Below, in pieces: positions 10,991 to 22,603 of a stretch of DNA of 64,000 bases (position 1 is the first letter of the stretch; the number at the start of each line of letters is the position of its first letter). This stretch comes from Armigeres subalbatus. Its lineage: Eukaryota > Arthropoda > Insecta > Diptera > Culicidae. Where the stretch lies: contig NC_085139.1 of assembly GCF_024139115.2 (NCBI RefSeq), positions 142,278,652 to 142,342,651 on the forward strand, in the 5' to 3' direction. The position numbers and the translations under genes were made by a program. Under the pieces are notes generated by a model. The model did no database searches. It saw only the letters and a list, made by a program, of their open reading frames with translations, and was not told the origin of the DNA.

Positions 10991-12248
10991 CAGCATAACT
11001 TCTGGAACCCATTTACCGATTTTAACCAAATTTGGAACACGCATTCTTTTATCTTAAGGAGAGACGACGATAGGGGGTTAGAGTATGCCCTTGGGAAAAG
11101 GGGAGGAGTGGGGAGGGTATTGCTTAGTTATCGATCAACTCAGTGTAAATTCTGAACCCCTTGGCCGAATTCAACCAAATTTAATACACAAATTCTTTAT
11201 CTTAAGGAGGGATGATAGGGGTTGAGCATGCTCTTTTGAAAGGGGAGGGTATGGAGGGAGGGGTATTGCTAAGTTATCGATCAACTCAGTGTTAATTCTG
11301 AGTCTCTTGGACGATCTCAACCAAATTTGGAACACAAATTCTTTATCTTACAGAGGGGTCGATTGGAAGGGGGGGGTGAAACATGCTCTTTGGAAAAGGG
11401 GGAGGGTGTGGGGGGAGTTGTATTACTTAGTTATCGATCAACGCAGTGTAAATTCTGAACCCCTTGGCCGATTTCAACCAAATTTGGAACACAAATTCTT
11501 TATCTTAAGAAGGGGACGATAGGGGGGCTAAGCATGCTCTTTGGAAAGGGGGGAGGGTGTGGGGGGAAGGGTAGTGTTTAGTTATCGATCAACTCAGTGT
11601 AAATTCTGAACCCCTTGGCCGATTTCGACCAAATTTGGAACACAAATTCTTTATCTTACAGAGGGGACGATAGGGTGGCTGAACATGCTCTTCGGAAAAG
11701 GGGAGGGTGTGGGGGGAGGTGTATTGCTTAGATATCGATCAACTCAGTGTAAATTCTGAACCCCTTGGCCGATTTCAAACAAATTTGGAACACAAATTCT
11801 TTATCATAAGGAGACGACGATAGAAGGTTAGGGATGCTCTTTACAAAAGAGGGAGGGTATGGGGCAGGGGTATTGTTTAGCAATCGATCCCATGGATATA
11901 ATAACCCATGGATGTGATTGCTTCTTTAAAAGTAGGCATTTGCCCGGAATAAGGCAATGGTGGGTGTGATCCCTTCTTTAAAAATATGCGTTGCCCGGAA
12001 TATGGCATCGATGGATATTTTTCCTTCTTTAGAAATAGACGTTTGCCCGGAATAAGACCTTTCAAACCCACGACCCCTTCTTCAAAATCAGTCAATGTTT
12101 CCAAAAGCCTTCTTTTAGTCAAATGATAAAGTATGAATAAGTAAACACAATTACCCTGTTGACCATTTGGTTTTATCATTTTCCTATTGTAAAATAAAAC
12201 TGCAAACCAAACTGGCAATTCCGAGCAAGGCCGGGTACATAAAGCTAG
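10922..12248 (+). mobile_element. Helitron-like non-autonomous element (candidate)
   Basis: Begins TCTATATATA then AAAACTCAATGTTTGTATG, carries six tandem units, and ends GGCCGGGTACATAAAGCTAG just before T. A TC start, CTAG end and T flank fit Helitron rules, and this start/end pair is common in arthropod Helitron-like repeats. The 3' hairpin is weak and I cannot align copies, so the assignment is an inference. No Rep/helicase ORF. Confidence 0.4.
10998..11885 (+). repeat. Tandem repeat, six units of about 146-156 bp
   Basis: Units start with TTCTGAACCCCTTGGCCGAT-like sequence at about 10998, 11149, 11295, 11451, 11606 and 11755. Each has AACCAAATTTGGAACACAAA, a G-rich stretch (GGGGAGGGTGTGGGGGGA) and ATCGATCAACTCAGTG. 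The G-rich stretch is strand-asymmetric. Short frames here are not genes. Confidence 0.88.
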
Positions 12249-12404
12249 TAGCAAATAAAAGTACATATATGTTCGAAGATACAAATTTTTTTGAAAGCCA
12301 TCCGCGAAAAACCACTTGATCACACATGGGGGAGAGGAAAGAGTCGGGGAATGACCACGATAAACCACATGGGGTTTTAGCGGCCGAGCCACGTGTAAAA
12401 TTTG

Positions 12405-12865
12405 ATTGGAAAGCCCAAAGTGAATCTACCTAGTAATGATGTCTTTCTCGTTCATTTGAAAGGAATAAAAAGCATATTAGAAAGTCTACAATATCACTAA
12501 CAGGTGGAAAGCATTGTAAATACACATTGTAAAATTCTACGTCAAATGCAACTTCTTGCGAGCAAATCGGATGAGTATAAGTTTCAGAAAGTGATTTTTC
12601 CTATACAAGCATTCATATTAGTATTTTGGGCATAACTTTTGAGCCCATAGATTGTGAAGAAGTGCCTAAAAGGTGAGTAAGTTTTTTTTGCCAATATACA
12701 CATACACACATACCGGCAAACATGCACACACAGACAAACATCACTTTAATCCCTCGAGCTATAACGATTGGTTTATAAAAGTCGGCCCTGCGATCCTTCT
12801 ATCAAACGTTCGTTTATGAGTAAATATAAAGCCTTTCGGTGTACGAAAAGGCAAAAATAATTCTG
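12405..12865 (-). mobile_element. Degenerate reverse copy of the TIR element of 5.9 kb
   Basis: Read on the minus strand it opens TTTTGCCTTTTCGTACACCG (about 12862-12843), passes a CA/TG-rich stretch (12695-12745) and one 168-bp unit (12540-12680), and ends ACGAGAAAGACATCATTACT near 12430. It has only one tandem unit, so unit number varies between copies. Confidence 0.7.
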
Positions 12866-13365
12866 ATAACTCTAATTATTCATTTCATTTATTTAGTCTA
12901 CATCTAAACAGATAACACTGAATCAACAATTTGACGCCACAATACACGGTTCGAGGCCGCATCTCTCCATCCCCGAATACGCCCCACGCTCGCCAAGTCG
13001 TTTTGCACCTGGTCTGCCCATCTCGCGTGCTGTGCTCCACGTCATCTCGTACCTGCCGGATCGGAAACGAACACCATCTTTGCAGGGTTGCTGTCGTGCA
13101 TTCTCGCAACATGCCCTGCCCATCGTACCCTTCCGGCTTTAGCTACCTTCTAGATGCTGGGTTCGCCGTAGAGCTGGACGAGTTCGTTGTTCATTCTTCG
13201 CCGCCACACACCGTCTTCTTGCATACCGCCAAAGATGGTCCTAAGCACCCGTCTCTCGAATACTTCGAGTGCTTGCAAGTCCTCCTCGAGCATTGTCCAT
13301 GTTTCATGTCCGTAGAGGACAACCGGTCTTATTAGCGTCTTGTACATGACATGTACATGTACATA

Positions 13366-13638
13366 GGGGCCCTCCTTAGCAGTGCGGTAAGATGCGCGGC
13401 TACAAAGCAAGTCCATGCTGAGGGTGGCTGGGTTCGATTCCCGGTGCCGGTCTAAATTGTCTCGACTTCCCTGGGCATAAAAGTATCATCGTGTTAGCCT
13501 CATGATATACGAATGCAAAAATGGTAACTTGGCTTAGAAACCTCGCAGTTAATAACTGTGGAAGTGCTTAATGAACACTAAGCTGCGAGGCGGCTCTGTC
13601 CCAGTGTGGGGATGTAATGCAATAAGAAGAAGAAGAAG
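13366..13638 (+). mobile_element. Feilai-like tRNA-derived SINE
   Basis: tRNA-like head with GTGCGGTAAGATGCG (A-box region) and GGGTTCGATTCCC (B-box), a body with CCTGGGCATAAAAGTATC and CTCGCAGTTAATAACTGTGG, and a GAA-triplet tail (AAGAAGAAGAAGA). ACATGACA flanks it at 13344-13351 and 13639-13646. A short TGTACATGTACATA filler sits before the head. The tRNA-like head and triplet tail match published descriptions of the Aedes Feilai family; the name is given on that basis. Confidence 0.85.
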
Positions 13639-13788
13639 ACATGACACATTTGGTGCGGTGGCGAATCTTTTTCGACCGCAGTTTCTTCTGGAGCCCGTAG
13701 TAGGTTCGACTTCCACAGATGATGCGCCTTCGTATTTCACGACTGACATTGTTATCAGCCGTTAGCAAGGATCCGAGGCAGACGAATT

Positions 13789-14522
13789 CCCAAGTAGCAC
13801 ACGCAACATCTTCCTAAAAGCTCCTTGTTCCTATTCAGTTTCATTAAAGGCATTGGAAAAACATCAAAGCACGAAAAAGTTGCATCAAGATGTCAAAAAC
13901 GTTCGAATTGTGATCAATGTTTCATTAAAATTGCAATGCAGTACGTGTTTGACATTTGGAAACAAACAAACAAAGAATACTGCACTTCATGTTTCAAACA
14001 CGAAACAGAATCATTAAGTTGCATATTTTTCACCATGTAACTTCAATGCGTCTTTCTAAATTTAATTGTTTGTTTAAATTAAGTTGCAGATAAGTTGAAT
14101 GTGTCTTCATGTTTAGTTAAGCATCGTTCAACGTTTTGACAACTCACATTTTTTTCCTGTGATGGTGCAATCAAGTAACAAGAAACCCGAGTACAAAATT
14201 TCATAATCGTATGGTTTTTATTGTGAGTCAACATGCAGTTCCTTCGAAGTTTTGACTGGTGCTGTGGTAGAGTGAAGGACTATCAATCACAAGATCCATA
14301 AATCGAATACAGTTTTATATTTTTATTTTTTTTTCGCTGTAGTATCCTGCAACATTATTGCAATTTTACTGCAATCGAAGGATGTTTCCATAGGCTCCAC
14401 CTCTTGCGCTTTTTAGATTGCAAGAGGGTTATATTTGATGGCACATACGCAAAGATTGTATCTTTCCGAATAGTTGCAACACAGTGAAATGTTCAGTAGT
14501 GAAACAATTTGTGCTGCTTGGG
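13789..14522. mobile_element. 734-bp TIR element, CCCAAGTAGCACA ends
   Basis: Inserted in the RTE copy between GACGAATT and TTCCTCGACC; the uninterrupted sequence is seen in the sister copy near 19930. Ends are CCCAAGTAGCACA and TGTGCTGCTTGGG. A TT dinucleotide is the only duplication visible. Internal sequence is AT-rich; a 71-codon frame inside has no recognisable domain. It is the long relative of the 107-bp MITEs at 6848 and 34254. Confidence 0.7.
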
Positions 14523-16207
14523 TTCCTCGACCACCTCGAAGGTATCCCCGTCTATCGTAACGCTGCTTCCCAGGCGGGCCCTGTCGCGCTCTGTTCCGCC
14601 CACAAGCATGTACTTTGTCTTTGAGGCATTCACCACCAGTCCAACTTTTGTTGCTTCACGTTTCAGGTGGGTGTACAGTTCTGCCACCTTTGCAAATGTT
14701 CGGCCAACAATGTCCATGTCATCCGCGAAACAAATAAATTGACTGGATCTGTTGAAAATCGTACCCCGGCAGTTACACCCGGCTCTCCGCATGACACCTT
14801 CTAGCGCAATGTTGAACAACAGGTACGAAACTCCATCACCTTGTTTTAGTCCCCGGCGCGATTCGAACAAACTGGAGTGTTCGCCCCAAATTACACCGTT
14901 TTGCACACCATCCATCGTTGCTTTGATCAGTCTGGTAAGCTTCCCAGGGAAGCTGTTCTCGTCCATAATTTTCCATAGCTCTACGCGGTCTATACTGTCG
15001 TATGCCGCCTTGAAATCAACGAACAGATGATGCGTTGGGACCTGGTATTCACGGCATTTTGGAGGATTTGCCGCACAGCAAAATTTGGTCCGTTGTCGTG
15101 CGGTCGTTAATGAAGCCGGCTTGATAACTTACCACGAAGTCATTCACAATTGGTGACAGACGACGGAAGATGACCTGGGGTATCATTTTGTAGGCGGTAT
15201 TAAGCATGGAGATCAGTCGAATATTGTTACACTCCAGCTTGTCGTCTTTCTTACAGATGGGCATATAACCCCTTCCTTCCACTCCTCTGGTAGCTGTTCA
15301 GTTTCCCAGATTCTGACTATCAATGGCATCCGTAACTTCCCTCAAAGTGGGGCTGGTTGGCTTCCATCGTCCGCTGAACTGACGAAGTCATCTCTTCCGC
15401 TGCCTTGACTTTCACTGCCTGTACTCTCAGCGCCATTCAAATGTTCCTCATAGTGCCGCTTCCACCTTTCGATCACCACACGTTCATCCGTCAAGATGCT
15501 CGAAGCCTTTGCGGGATGCGTTGAGCTTCTGGTAGAAATTGCGTGTTTCTTGAAAACGGCACAGCTATTTCATCTCTTCGCACTCCGCTTCTTCCAGGCG
15601 GCGTTTCTTCTCCTGAAAAATGCGGGTCTGCTGTCTCCGCTTCCGTCTATAACGTTCCACGTTCTGCCGGGTACCTTCGTCGAACCAATCGTTCCGTCGA
15701 CTTCGTCCCATATACCCGACGTTGTTCTCCGCTGCGTCGTTAATGGCTGCTTTAACTGTATTCCAGCAGTCCTCAAGAGGGGCCCCATCGAGCTCACCCT
15801 CTTCCGGCAACGCTGCCTCGAGATGCTGCGCGTATGCAGTGGCGATATCAGGTTGCTTCAGTCGCTCTAGGTCGTACCGCGGCGGTCGTCGGTACCGAAC
15901 ATTGTTGATGACGGATAGTTTTGGGCGCAGTTTAACCATCACCAGATAGTGGTCAGAGTCGATGTTAGCGCCACGATATGTCCTGACGTCGATAATGCCG
16001 GAGAAGTGCCGTCCATCAATCAGAACGATTTGTGATTCTGTCTGCAGTGGTGATCTCCAGGTGCACCGATACGGAAGGTTATGTTGGAAGTAGGTGCTGC
16101 GAATGGCCATATTCTTGGAGGCAGCGAAATCAATTAGTCGTAAGCCGTTTTCGTTCGTCAGCCGGTGTGCGCTGAACTTCCCAATAGTCGGTCTAAACTC
16201 CTCCTCT

Positions 16208-16867
16208 AATTATAATATATTAATATTGACTTTTGTGACTTTCATGGACATGTTGGGTTATTATCGGTGTGGTACCAGGTATAGTTGACCTGATAGACTA
16301 TTTGATGTGAACACCTTTGAAACCAACCAATTGACTTTTTTTTGTAAGTTTGCTACTACTGGACTTAAGCTGATAGATCTTTTTTCATGTGTTTTTTTAT
16401 TTCATCAGTCAGCATGCATGTTGGCAAAAAGAAGTAACTAGATTCGTGCTACATTTATTTCTACCGCAATGAGAAAAAATTAGTTCAATAAGCTGAAGAA
16501 CACTTTACTTCCCTACTTTACGATTAATATTAAAATATGTACACTTTATGAATAATTCCAAGAACTCTTTTTGAATAGCCAAAAAAATCCCTACATATGC
16601 CTTTTCTTATGTTCTAGAGTGGTGTAACCATTAACCTTACTTACAATATGTGATTGGGTGAAAAATTCCTTTATTACAAGTTGCTATACAATTACATTTA
16701 ACTAACAGATGTGATGGAATTTGCACTATAAGAAGTTAATGCCTAATGCACAAATGCAAATTGTATCTCCATATGCGCGAATGCTAATATGATTATGTAC
16801 AAGATTGAATATGCACATTTTTAACATCCCTTGTTGTCCTGAAAAACACTCATGCGGACATAAGAAT
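16208..16867. other. Intergenic, AT-rich, no gene seen
   Basis: No coding frame or known repeat recognised between the RTE copy and the minisatellite. Confidence 0.45.
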
Positions 16868-17092
16868 ATCGGCTTTGGGACAGAATGTCGAAAGACAAAA
16901 GGTCGAAGGACAAAAGGTCGACGGACAAAGGGTCGAAGAGACAAAAGGTCGAAGGGACAAAAGGTCGAAGGGACAAAAGGTCGAAAGAACAAAAGGTCGA
17001 CAGGACAAATGGTCGAGGGTACAAAACGTCGACGAGAGAAAAGGTCGAAGAGACAAAAGGTAGAAGGGACAAAAAGGCGAATGGACAAAATT
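16868..17092 (+). repeat. Minisatellite GACAAAAGGTCGAAG, 15-16-bp unit
   Basis: About 14 units with variants (GGTCGAAGGGACAAAA, GGTCGACGGACAAA). Open frames on both strands across it are repeat artefacts. A reverse-oriented block of the same unit is at 21925-22087, 4.8 kb away, on the other side of the plus-strand RTE copy. Confidence 0.9.
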
Positions 17093-17204
17093 TAAAAATC
17101 TATAATTCTGTATACATGAAAAATACTAAATATACGACATGTTTGGCACGGCAAATGCTGGGTAAAGCGTACCATTGGTACTTCGCGTACCTGAAGGAAT
17201 AAAA

Positions 17205-20200
17205 TAGACCCCATCTCGCGGTCCTTAGCCTCTTACCCAGCAACTCCTATCCCTACCTCCCCGCGGTGCTGGCCGGGATACGAGCAACCTTAGGGAAGAT
17301 CGGGTAACCAACCCCGGTGGGAACTATGGTCGTATGCTGACAGGAAGGGGGTTTGCTCCTTCCGGAGGTGCAAATCTTATTGAGCGTCTGTTCTCCATGT
17401 CAGGATCGGCTCACAACAGCGTCTGTTCTACATGTTAGGGGCGGCTGATCATCGTCCGAGTGCCAGCGGTCCACCGGAAATAAGGAGGAATGGTCCTCCG
17501 GAAATTTAGGGGGTTTGGTGTCAGGCCCTGCAAGCCAGCCTTTAAAAAATCATAAGCAACGAACAATCAACAAGAGAGTACGGACCGGAACCATCGGCGA
17601 AGACCACTGCGACGAAAAGGGACTAGCGATTGGAAACTCGGTTCGTGGAACTGCAAATCTCTCAACTTCATCGGGAGCACACGCATACTCGCCGATGTGC
17701 TCAAGGACCGTGGATTCGGCATCGTAGCGCTGCAGGAGGTTTGTTGGAAGGGATCGATGGTGCGAACGTTTAGAGGTAATCATACCATCTACCAGAGCGC
17801 CGGCAGCACACACGAGCTGGGAACAGCTTTCATAGTGATGGGCGACATGCAAAGGCGCGTGATCGGGTGGTGGCCGATCAATGAGAGAATGTGCAGGTTG
17901 AGGATCAAAGGCCGGTTCTTCAACTTCAGCATAATCAACGTCCATAGCCCACACTCCGGAAGCACTGGTGATGATAAGTATGCATTCTACGCGCAGCTGA
18001 AACGTGAGTACGACAGCTCCCTAAGCCACGACGTCAAAATCATCATAGAAGAGGAGGTTGGTCAAGAGGAGGAGTTTAGACCGACTATTGGGAAGCTTAG
18101 CGCTCACCGGCTGTAGAACGAAAACGGCCTACGACTAATTGAATTAGCCGCCTCCAAGAATATGGCAATTCGCAGCATCTACTTCCAACACAGCCTTCCG
18201 TATCGGTACACCTGGAGATCACCACTGCAGACAGAATCACAAATCGACCACGTTCTGATTGATGGACGGCACTTCTCCGACATTATCGACGTCAGGACTT
18301 ATCGTGGCGCTAACATCGACTCTGACCACTATCTGGTGATGGTTAAACTGCGCCCAAAACTATCCGTCATCAACAATGTTCGGTACCGACGACCGCCGCG
18401 GTACGACCCAGAGCGACTGAAGCAACCTGATGTCGCCACTGCATACGCGCAGCATCTCGAGGCAGCGTTGCCGGAAGAGGGTGAGCTCGATGGGGCCCCT
18501 CTTGAGGACTGCTGGAATACAGTCAAAGCAGCCATTAACGACGCAGCGGAGAACAACGTCGGGTATATGGGTCGAAGTCGACGGAACGATTGGTCTGACG
18601 AAGAGTGCACACAGATTCTGGAGGAGAAGGACGCAGCGCGGGCGGTCGCGCTGCAGCAAGGTACCCGGCAAAACGTGGAACGTTATAGACGGAAGCGGAG
18701 ACAACAGACCCGCCTTTTTCAGGAGAAGAAACGCCGCCTGGAAGAAGCGGAGTGCGAGGAGATGGAACAGCTGTGCCGTTCTCAAGATACACGCAAGTTC
18801 TATCAGAAGCTCAACGCATCCCGCAAAGGCTTCGTGCCGCGAGCCGAAATGTGCCGGGATAAGGATGGGAGCATCTTGACGGACGAACGTGTGGTGATCG
18901 AAAGGTGGAAGCAGCACTACGAGGAACATCTGAATGGCGCTGAGAGTACAGGCAATGAAAGTCAAGGCAGCGGAGGAGATGACTACGTCAGTTCAGCGGA
19001 CGATGGAAGCCAACCAGCCCCCACCTTGAGGGGCTAAAGACAATAAAGCAGCTGGTAAGGATGGTATCGGAGCTGAGCTCATCAAGATGGGCCCGGAAAA
19101 GCTGGCCACTTGCCTGCACAAACTGATAGTCAGAATCTGGGAAAACGAACAGCTACCGGAGGAGTGGAAGGAAGGGGTTATATGCCCCATCTACAAGAAA
19201 GGTGACAAACTGGAGTGTGAGAACTTTCGAGCGATCACCATCCTTAATGCCGCCTACAAAGTGATATCCCAGATCATCTTCCGTCGTCTGTCACCATTAG
19301 TGAACCAGTTCGTGGAAGTTATCAAGCCGGCTTCGTTGACGGCCGCTCGACAACGGACCAGATCTTTACTGTACGGCAAATCCTTCAAAATGCCGTGAAT
19401 ACCAGGTCCCAACGCACCATCTGTTCGTTGATTTCAAGGCGGCATACGACAGTATAGACCGCGTAGAGCTATGGAAAATTATGGACGAGAACAGCTTCCT
19501 GGAAAGCTTACCAGACTGATCAAAGCAACGGTGGATGGTGTGCAAAACTGTGTGAAGATCTCGGGCGAACACTCCAGTTCATTCGAATCGTGCCGGGGAC
19601 TAAGACAAGGTGATGGACTTTCGTGCCTGTTGTTCAACATTGCGCTAGAAGGTGTCATGCGGAGAGCCGGGTGTAACAGCCGGGGAACGATTTTCAACAG
19701 ATCCAGTCAATTTATTTGCTTCGCGGATGACATGGACATTGTCGGCCGAACATTTGCAAAGGTGGCAGAACTGTACACCGCCTGAAACGTGAAGCAACAA
19801 AAGTTGGACTGGTGGTGAATGCGTCAAAGACAAAGTACATGCTTGTGGGTGGAACCGAGCGCGACAGGGTCCGCCTGGGAAGCAGTGTTACGATAGACAG
19901 GGGATACCTTCGAGGTGGTCGAGGAATTCGTCTACCTCGGATCCTTGCTAACGGCTGACAACAACGTTAGTCGTGAAATACGAAGGCGCATCATCTGTGG
20001 AAGTCGGGCCTACTACGGGCTCCAGAAGAAACTGCGGTCGAAAAGATTCGCCACCGCACCAAATGTGTCATGTACAAGACGTTAATAAGACCGGTAGTCC
20101 TCTACGGACATGAAACATGGACAATGCTCGAGGAGGACTTGCAAGCACTCGGAGTATTCGAGAGACGGGTGCTTAGGACCATCTTTGGCGGTGTACAAAG

Positions 20201-20550
20201 AAGACGGTGTGTGGCGGCGAAGAATGAACCATGAGCTCGCCCAGCTCTACGGCAGAACCCAGTATCCAGAAGGTAGCTAAAGCCGGAAGGGTACGATGGG
20301 CGGGGCATGTTGCAAGAATGCCGGACAGCAACCCTGCAAATATGGTGTTTGCTTCCGATCCGGTAGGTACGAGACGGCGTGGAGCGCAGTGAGCGCGGTG
20401 AGCAGACCAGGTGCAAAACGACTTGGCGAGCGTGGGGCATATTCGAGGATGGAGAGATGCGGCCTCGAACCGTGTATTGTTGTGTCAAATTGTTGATTCA
20501 GTGTTATCTGTATAGATATAGACTAAATAAATGAATGAATGAATGAACGA
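17205..20550 (+). mobile_element. RTE-clade LINE family A, nearly full-length dead copy
   Basis: A 5' GC-rich leader (17205-17520), endonuclease, linker, RT and C-terminal domain, and a short 3' UTR ending in (TGAA)n (20528-20550), the microsatellite tail usual for RTE elements. The 3' end GTTGATTCAGTGTTATCTGT is shared with the copies at 12.9 and 21.6 kb. The clade is established from the RT motifs and tail; the 5' boundary is approximate. Confidence 0.85.
17640..20280 (+). pseudogene. RTE ORF2 (endonuclease-reverse transcriptase), frameshifted
   Basis: The endonuclease opens near 17625 (SWNCKSLNF) and continues with LKDRGFGIVALQEVCWKG and STHELGTAFIVMG. The expected GDxNA catalytic motif is replaced near 18045 by IIEEEVGQEEEF. 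SDHYLVMV is intact near 18320. The linker runs in one 291-codon frame (18162-19037). RT: AAGKDGIGAELI (about 19045), EEWKEGVICPIYKKGD, motif A HHLFVDFKAAYDSID (19420-19460), motif B RQGDGLSCLLFN, and FADD near 19727. A C-terminal WRRRMNHELAQL segment lies near 20212. Frame breaks near 18113, 19030, 19320, 19390, 19780 and 20060 rule out function. Confidence 0.85.
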
Positions 20551-21054
20551 CATGTTCGAAAACATGTTTCTGAAAAAAAATCTGGCTTATTACGTTTCCC
20601 AGCGATTTCTCCTTCCTTATTTCATGGGCAGTTCTTTAACCAATTTACAGTGAATATTCAGCAGCCAGGGTAAGCATTGTATGATTTTGATTAGTTCTCG
20701 GGACGAGAACTGAAAAATTAATTCTTTTTAGATCGTGCTCTTGTAACATGTGTCGCTTCGAGTACATGTTTGAGTGAAATACTTTGGTTTTGGTATCTTT
20801 GATTCAGTGTCGTATAATTAATTATTTCGCCAACGCGACTTCCTATACATTCATATACATTACATTCCGATGTCGATCATGGAGAATCAGAAGATTGTCA
20901 GTCTCTTGTATAAATGTATGTCAAATTCATTTTCCACTTATCATCATGTATTAGATGGGGATGTTATTGGTTTTAATTCAACGTGACGTTGTGGTTGGTT
21001 TGAAATAAGAAATAAACACTGAAGCATGTACACAAAGACTGGCCTAAAGCCGTA
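20551..21054. other. Intergenic, no gene seen
   Basis: AT-rich sequence between two RTE pieces. Nothing recognisable. Confidence 0.45.
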
Positions 21055-21640
21055 CATAACCTGAGACGGCGGACCCAGTATCCAGAAGATAGCTAAAGGC
21101 GGAAGGGTACGATGGGCAGGGCATGTTGCAAGAATTTCGGACAACTGCCCTGCAAAGATGGTGTTTGCTTCCGATCCGGCAGGTACGAGACGGCGTGGAG
21201 CACAGTGAGCGAGGTGGGCAGACCAAGTGTAAAACGACTTGGCGAGCGTGGGGCGCATTCGAGGATGGAGAGATGCGGCCTCGAACCGTGAGTTAGGGTC
21301 GTTGCCGACCGGACTTTGTGGAATTTCATCGACGTTCCCATCGGTGTCAACATTTCGGAGTTGGCAACATCGAGGGGCATCAGCAGAACCAGGCGAACGA
21401 TATCGAGGGTGATCATCGAACCTGTACCTACCGAGGCAGTGCAGACTCAGCATACTTGTAATGTAGTTAAGTTGAGGATAATAAATCAGTTGGTTGTGAA
21501 CAGTGAAGGTAGTTAGACGTTTAAGTTTTTTTTTAAGTACTCCGTGTTCTCGAATTATTAACTCGTGTATTGTGGCGTCAAATTGTTGATTCAGTGGTTT
21601 CTGTTTAGATGTAAATAAAATAGATGAATGAATGTGCCTA
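21055..21640 (+). mobile_element. RTE family A 3'-end fragment, split by a solo LTR
   Basis: Begins inside the C-terminal domain (CCCAGTATCCAGAAGATAGC) and follows the family-A 3' end through CTCGAACCGTG, is interrupted by the LTR at 21291-21563, then resumes with GTATTGTGGCGTCAAATTG and ends AATGAATG. A 5'-truncated insertion, as usual for LINEs. Confidence 0.8.
21291..21563. mobile_element. Solo LTR, gypsy-type, 273 bp
   Basis: Begins AGTTAGGGTC and ends TTATTAACT. It is flanked on both sides by CGTG (21287-21290 and 21564-21567), while the uninterrupted RTE reads CCGTG followed directly by TATTGTG. AGTTA...TAACT ends plus a 4-bp duplication are characteristic of gypsy-group LTRs. Only one LTR remains, as after LTR-LTR recombination. 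An AATAAA-like word (ATAATAAATC) lies near 21478. Confidence 0.75.
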
Positions 21641-21924
21641 TGCATATTGCATATTGGTGGTAGAGTTTTGTGTAGAAATTAGAGGTTGTGGGTTCAAGTC
21701 AAGATTGGACCATCGTTCTCACGAACATTCTGTAGGTCAGCTATCTGAATCGCTCAATAAGGTATCTTATATTACATTTTCCTTGTGCTGAATTTATTGA
21801 AAACATGGGCCAACCTGACCCTTATTTGGCCAAGTGTCACCCCCGATGACGGTACTTACATCATAGTTTTCCTTTGTATTGTTCTCAATACTATGGCTTT
21901 TCAATTTTTACAATTTTTCCTATT

Positions 21925-22087
21925 TCGACCTTTTGTCCCTTCAAACTTTTGTCCTTTCGACATTTTGTCCTTTCCATTCGACCTTTTGTCCCGTCGACCT
22001 TTTGTCCATTCGACCTTTTGTTCATTCGACCTTTTGTCCTACGACCTTTTGTCTTTCGACCTTTTGTCCTTCGACCTTTTGTCATAG
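21925..22087 (-). repeat. Minisatellite GACAAAAGGTCGAA, reverse orientation
   Basis: About ten units of CGACCTTTTGTCC, the reverse complement of the array at 16868-17092. Confidence 0.9.
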
Positions 22088-22143
22088 ATTCTTATAAGCG
22101 ACGAATCTCCCATATTTTGTGGCCAAATTATCTTGGAATTTTT

Positions 22144-22603
22144 GCATGACGAGCTCGGTGGTCTAGTGGCTACCGCTTCTGCCTTATAAGCAGGAAGTCG
22201 TGGGTTCAATTCCAGGCCCGTCCCTTTCCTACTTTGAATTTCTATTTTAGTTCTTTTTTGTGTTTCACGTTCTACCAAAACAATTCCTACTGTTATAACC
22301 TTCCATACTAAGAAATCCAAAACCTCCCGTGGCACCTATGAGAGGTCGTACAGTTCTCTGCACCTTTCTTAAGTAGGTGTCCAACTAACCATCCTTCCCC
22401 TTCCTCAGCATTCGCAAGGACGTGGCCAGGACAGATCTCGACTATTGGAGAGTGCATTGCTTCCATCTAAGAGAGAGTGATTAGTCCCAAATCAATATTT
22501 GTGTTAACGGGTGACAGTGATGCTACTCTCATACAATAGTCCAGGCTTGTACCACCTACGAATTTGTGCGAAATGCTCAATGCTAATGCTAATACTAATG
22601 CTA
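22144..22603 (+). mobile_element. tRNA-headed SINE with 19-bp target duplication
   Basis: The first 75 bp fold as a tRNA-like head: A-box TGGTCTAGTGG, an anticodon arm with CTGC/GCAG stem and a loop that would read UAU, and B-box GGTTCAATTCC; the acceptor stem pairs at 6 of 7 positions. A non-tRNA body follows and the tail is (TGCTAA)n. AAATTATCYTGGAATTTTT flanks it at 22125-22143 and 22604-22622 (one mismatch). It differs from the two other SINE families here and might be the Aedes Gecko type, but I am not certain of the name. Confidence 0.82.

Larger units (their letters stand above)
12879..16207 (-). mobile_element. RTE-clade LINE family A, reverse copy with two insertions
   Basis: On the minus strand it runs from the endonuclease (16207 down to about 15850; IDSDHYLVMVKLRPKLS), the linker (15565-15800), RT (15282-14523, with FICFADDMDIVGR near 14735) and the C-terminal tail (13790 to 12930) to a 3' end with ATTCATTTCATTTATT. 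A tRNA-derived SINE (13366-13638) and a 734-bp MITE (13789-14522) split it. Relative to the plus copy at 17.2 kb it lacks about 75 bp in the linker. Multiple frameshifts make it dead. Confidence 0.85.

Noticed and set aside
13825..14040. 71-codon frame MFLFSFIKGIGKTS as a small gene
   Set aside because: Lies within the 734-bp MITE, AT-rich, no family and no signals.
16805..17202. Lys/Arg-rich proteins from frames over the GACAAAAGGTCGAAG array (and the mirror frames at 21785-22149)
   Set aside because: Repeat-driven frames in several phases; no start context or splice support.
17697..19037. Functional RTE polymerase gene
   Set aside because: At least six frame breaks and loss of the GDxNA endonuclease motif.
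22150..22225. Functional tRNA-Ile(UAU) gene
   Set aside because: Acceptor-stem mismatch, no poly-T terminator right after, and it is the head of a 460-bp SINE with a target duplication.
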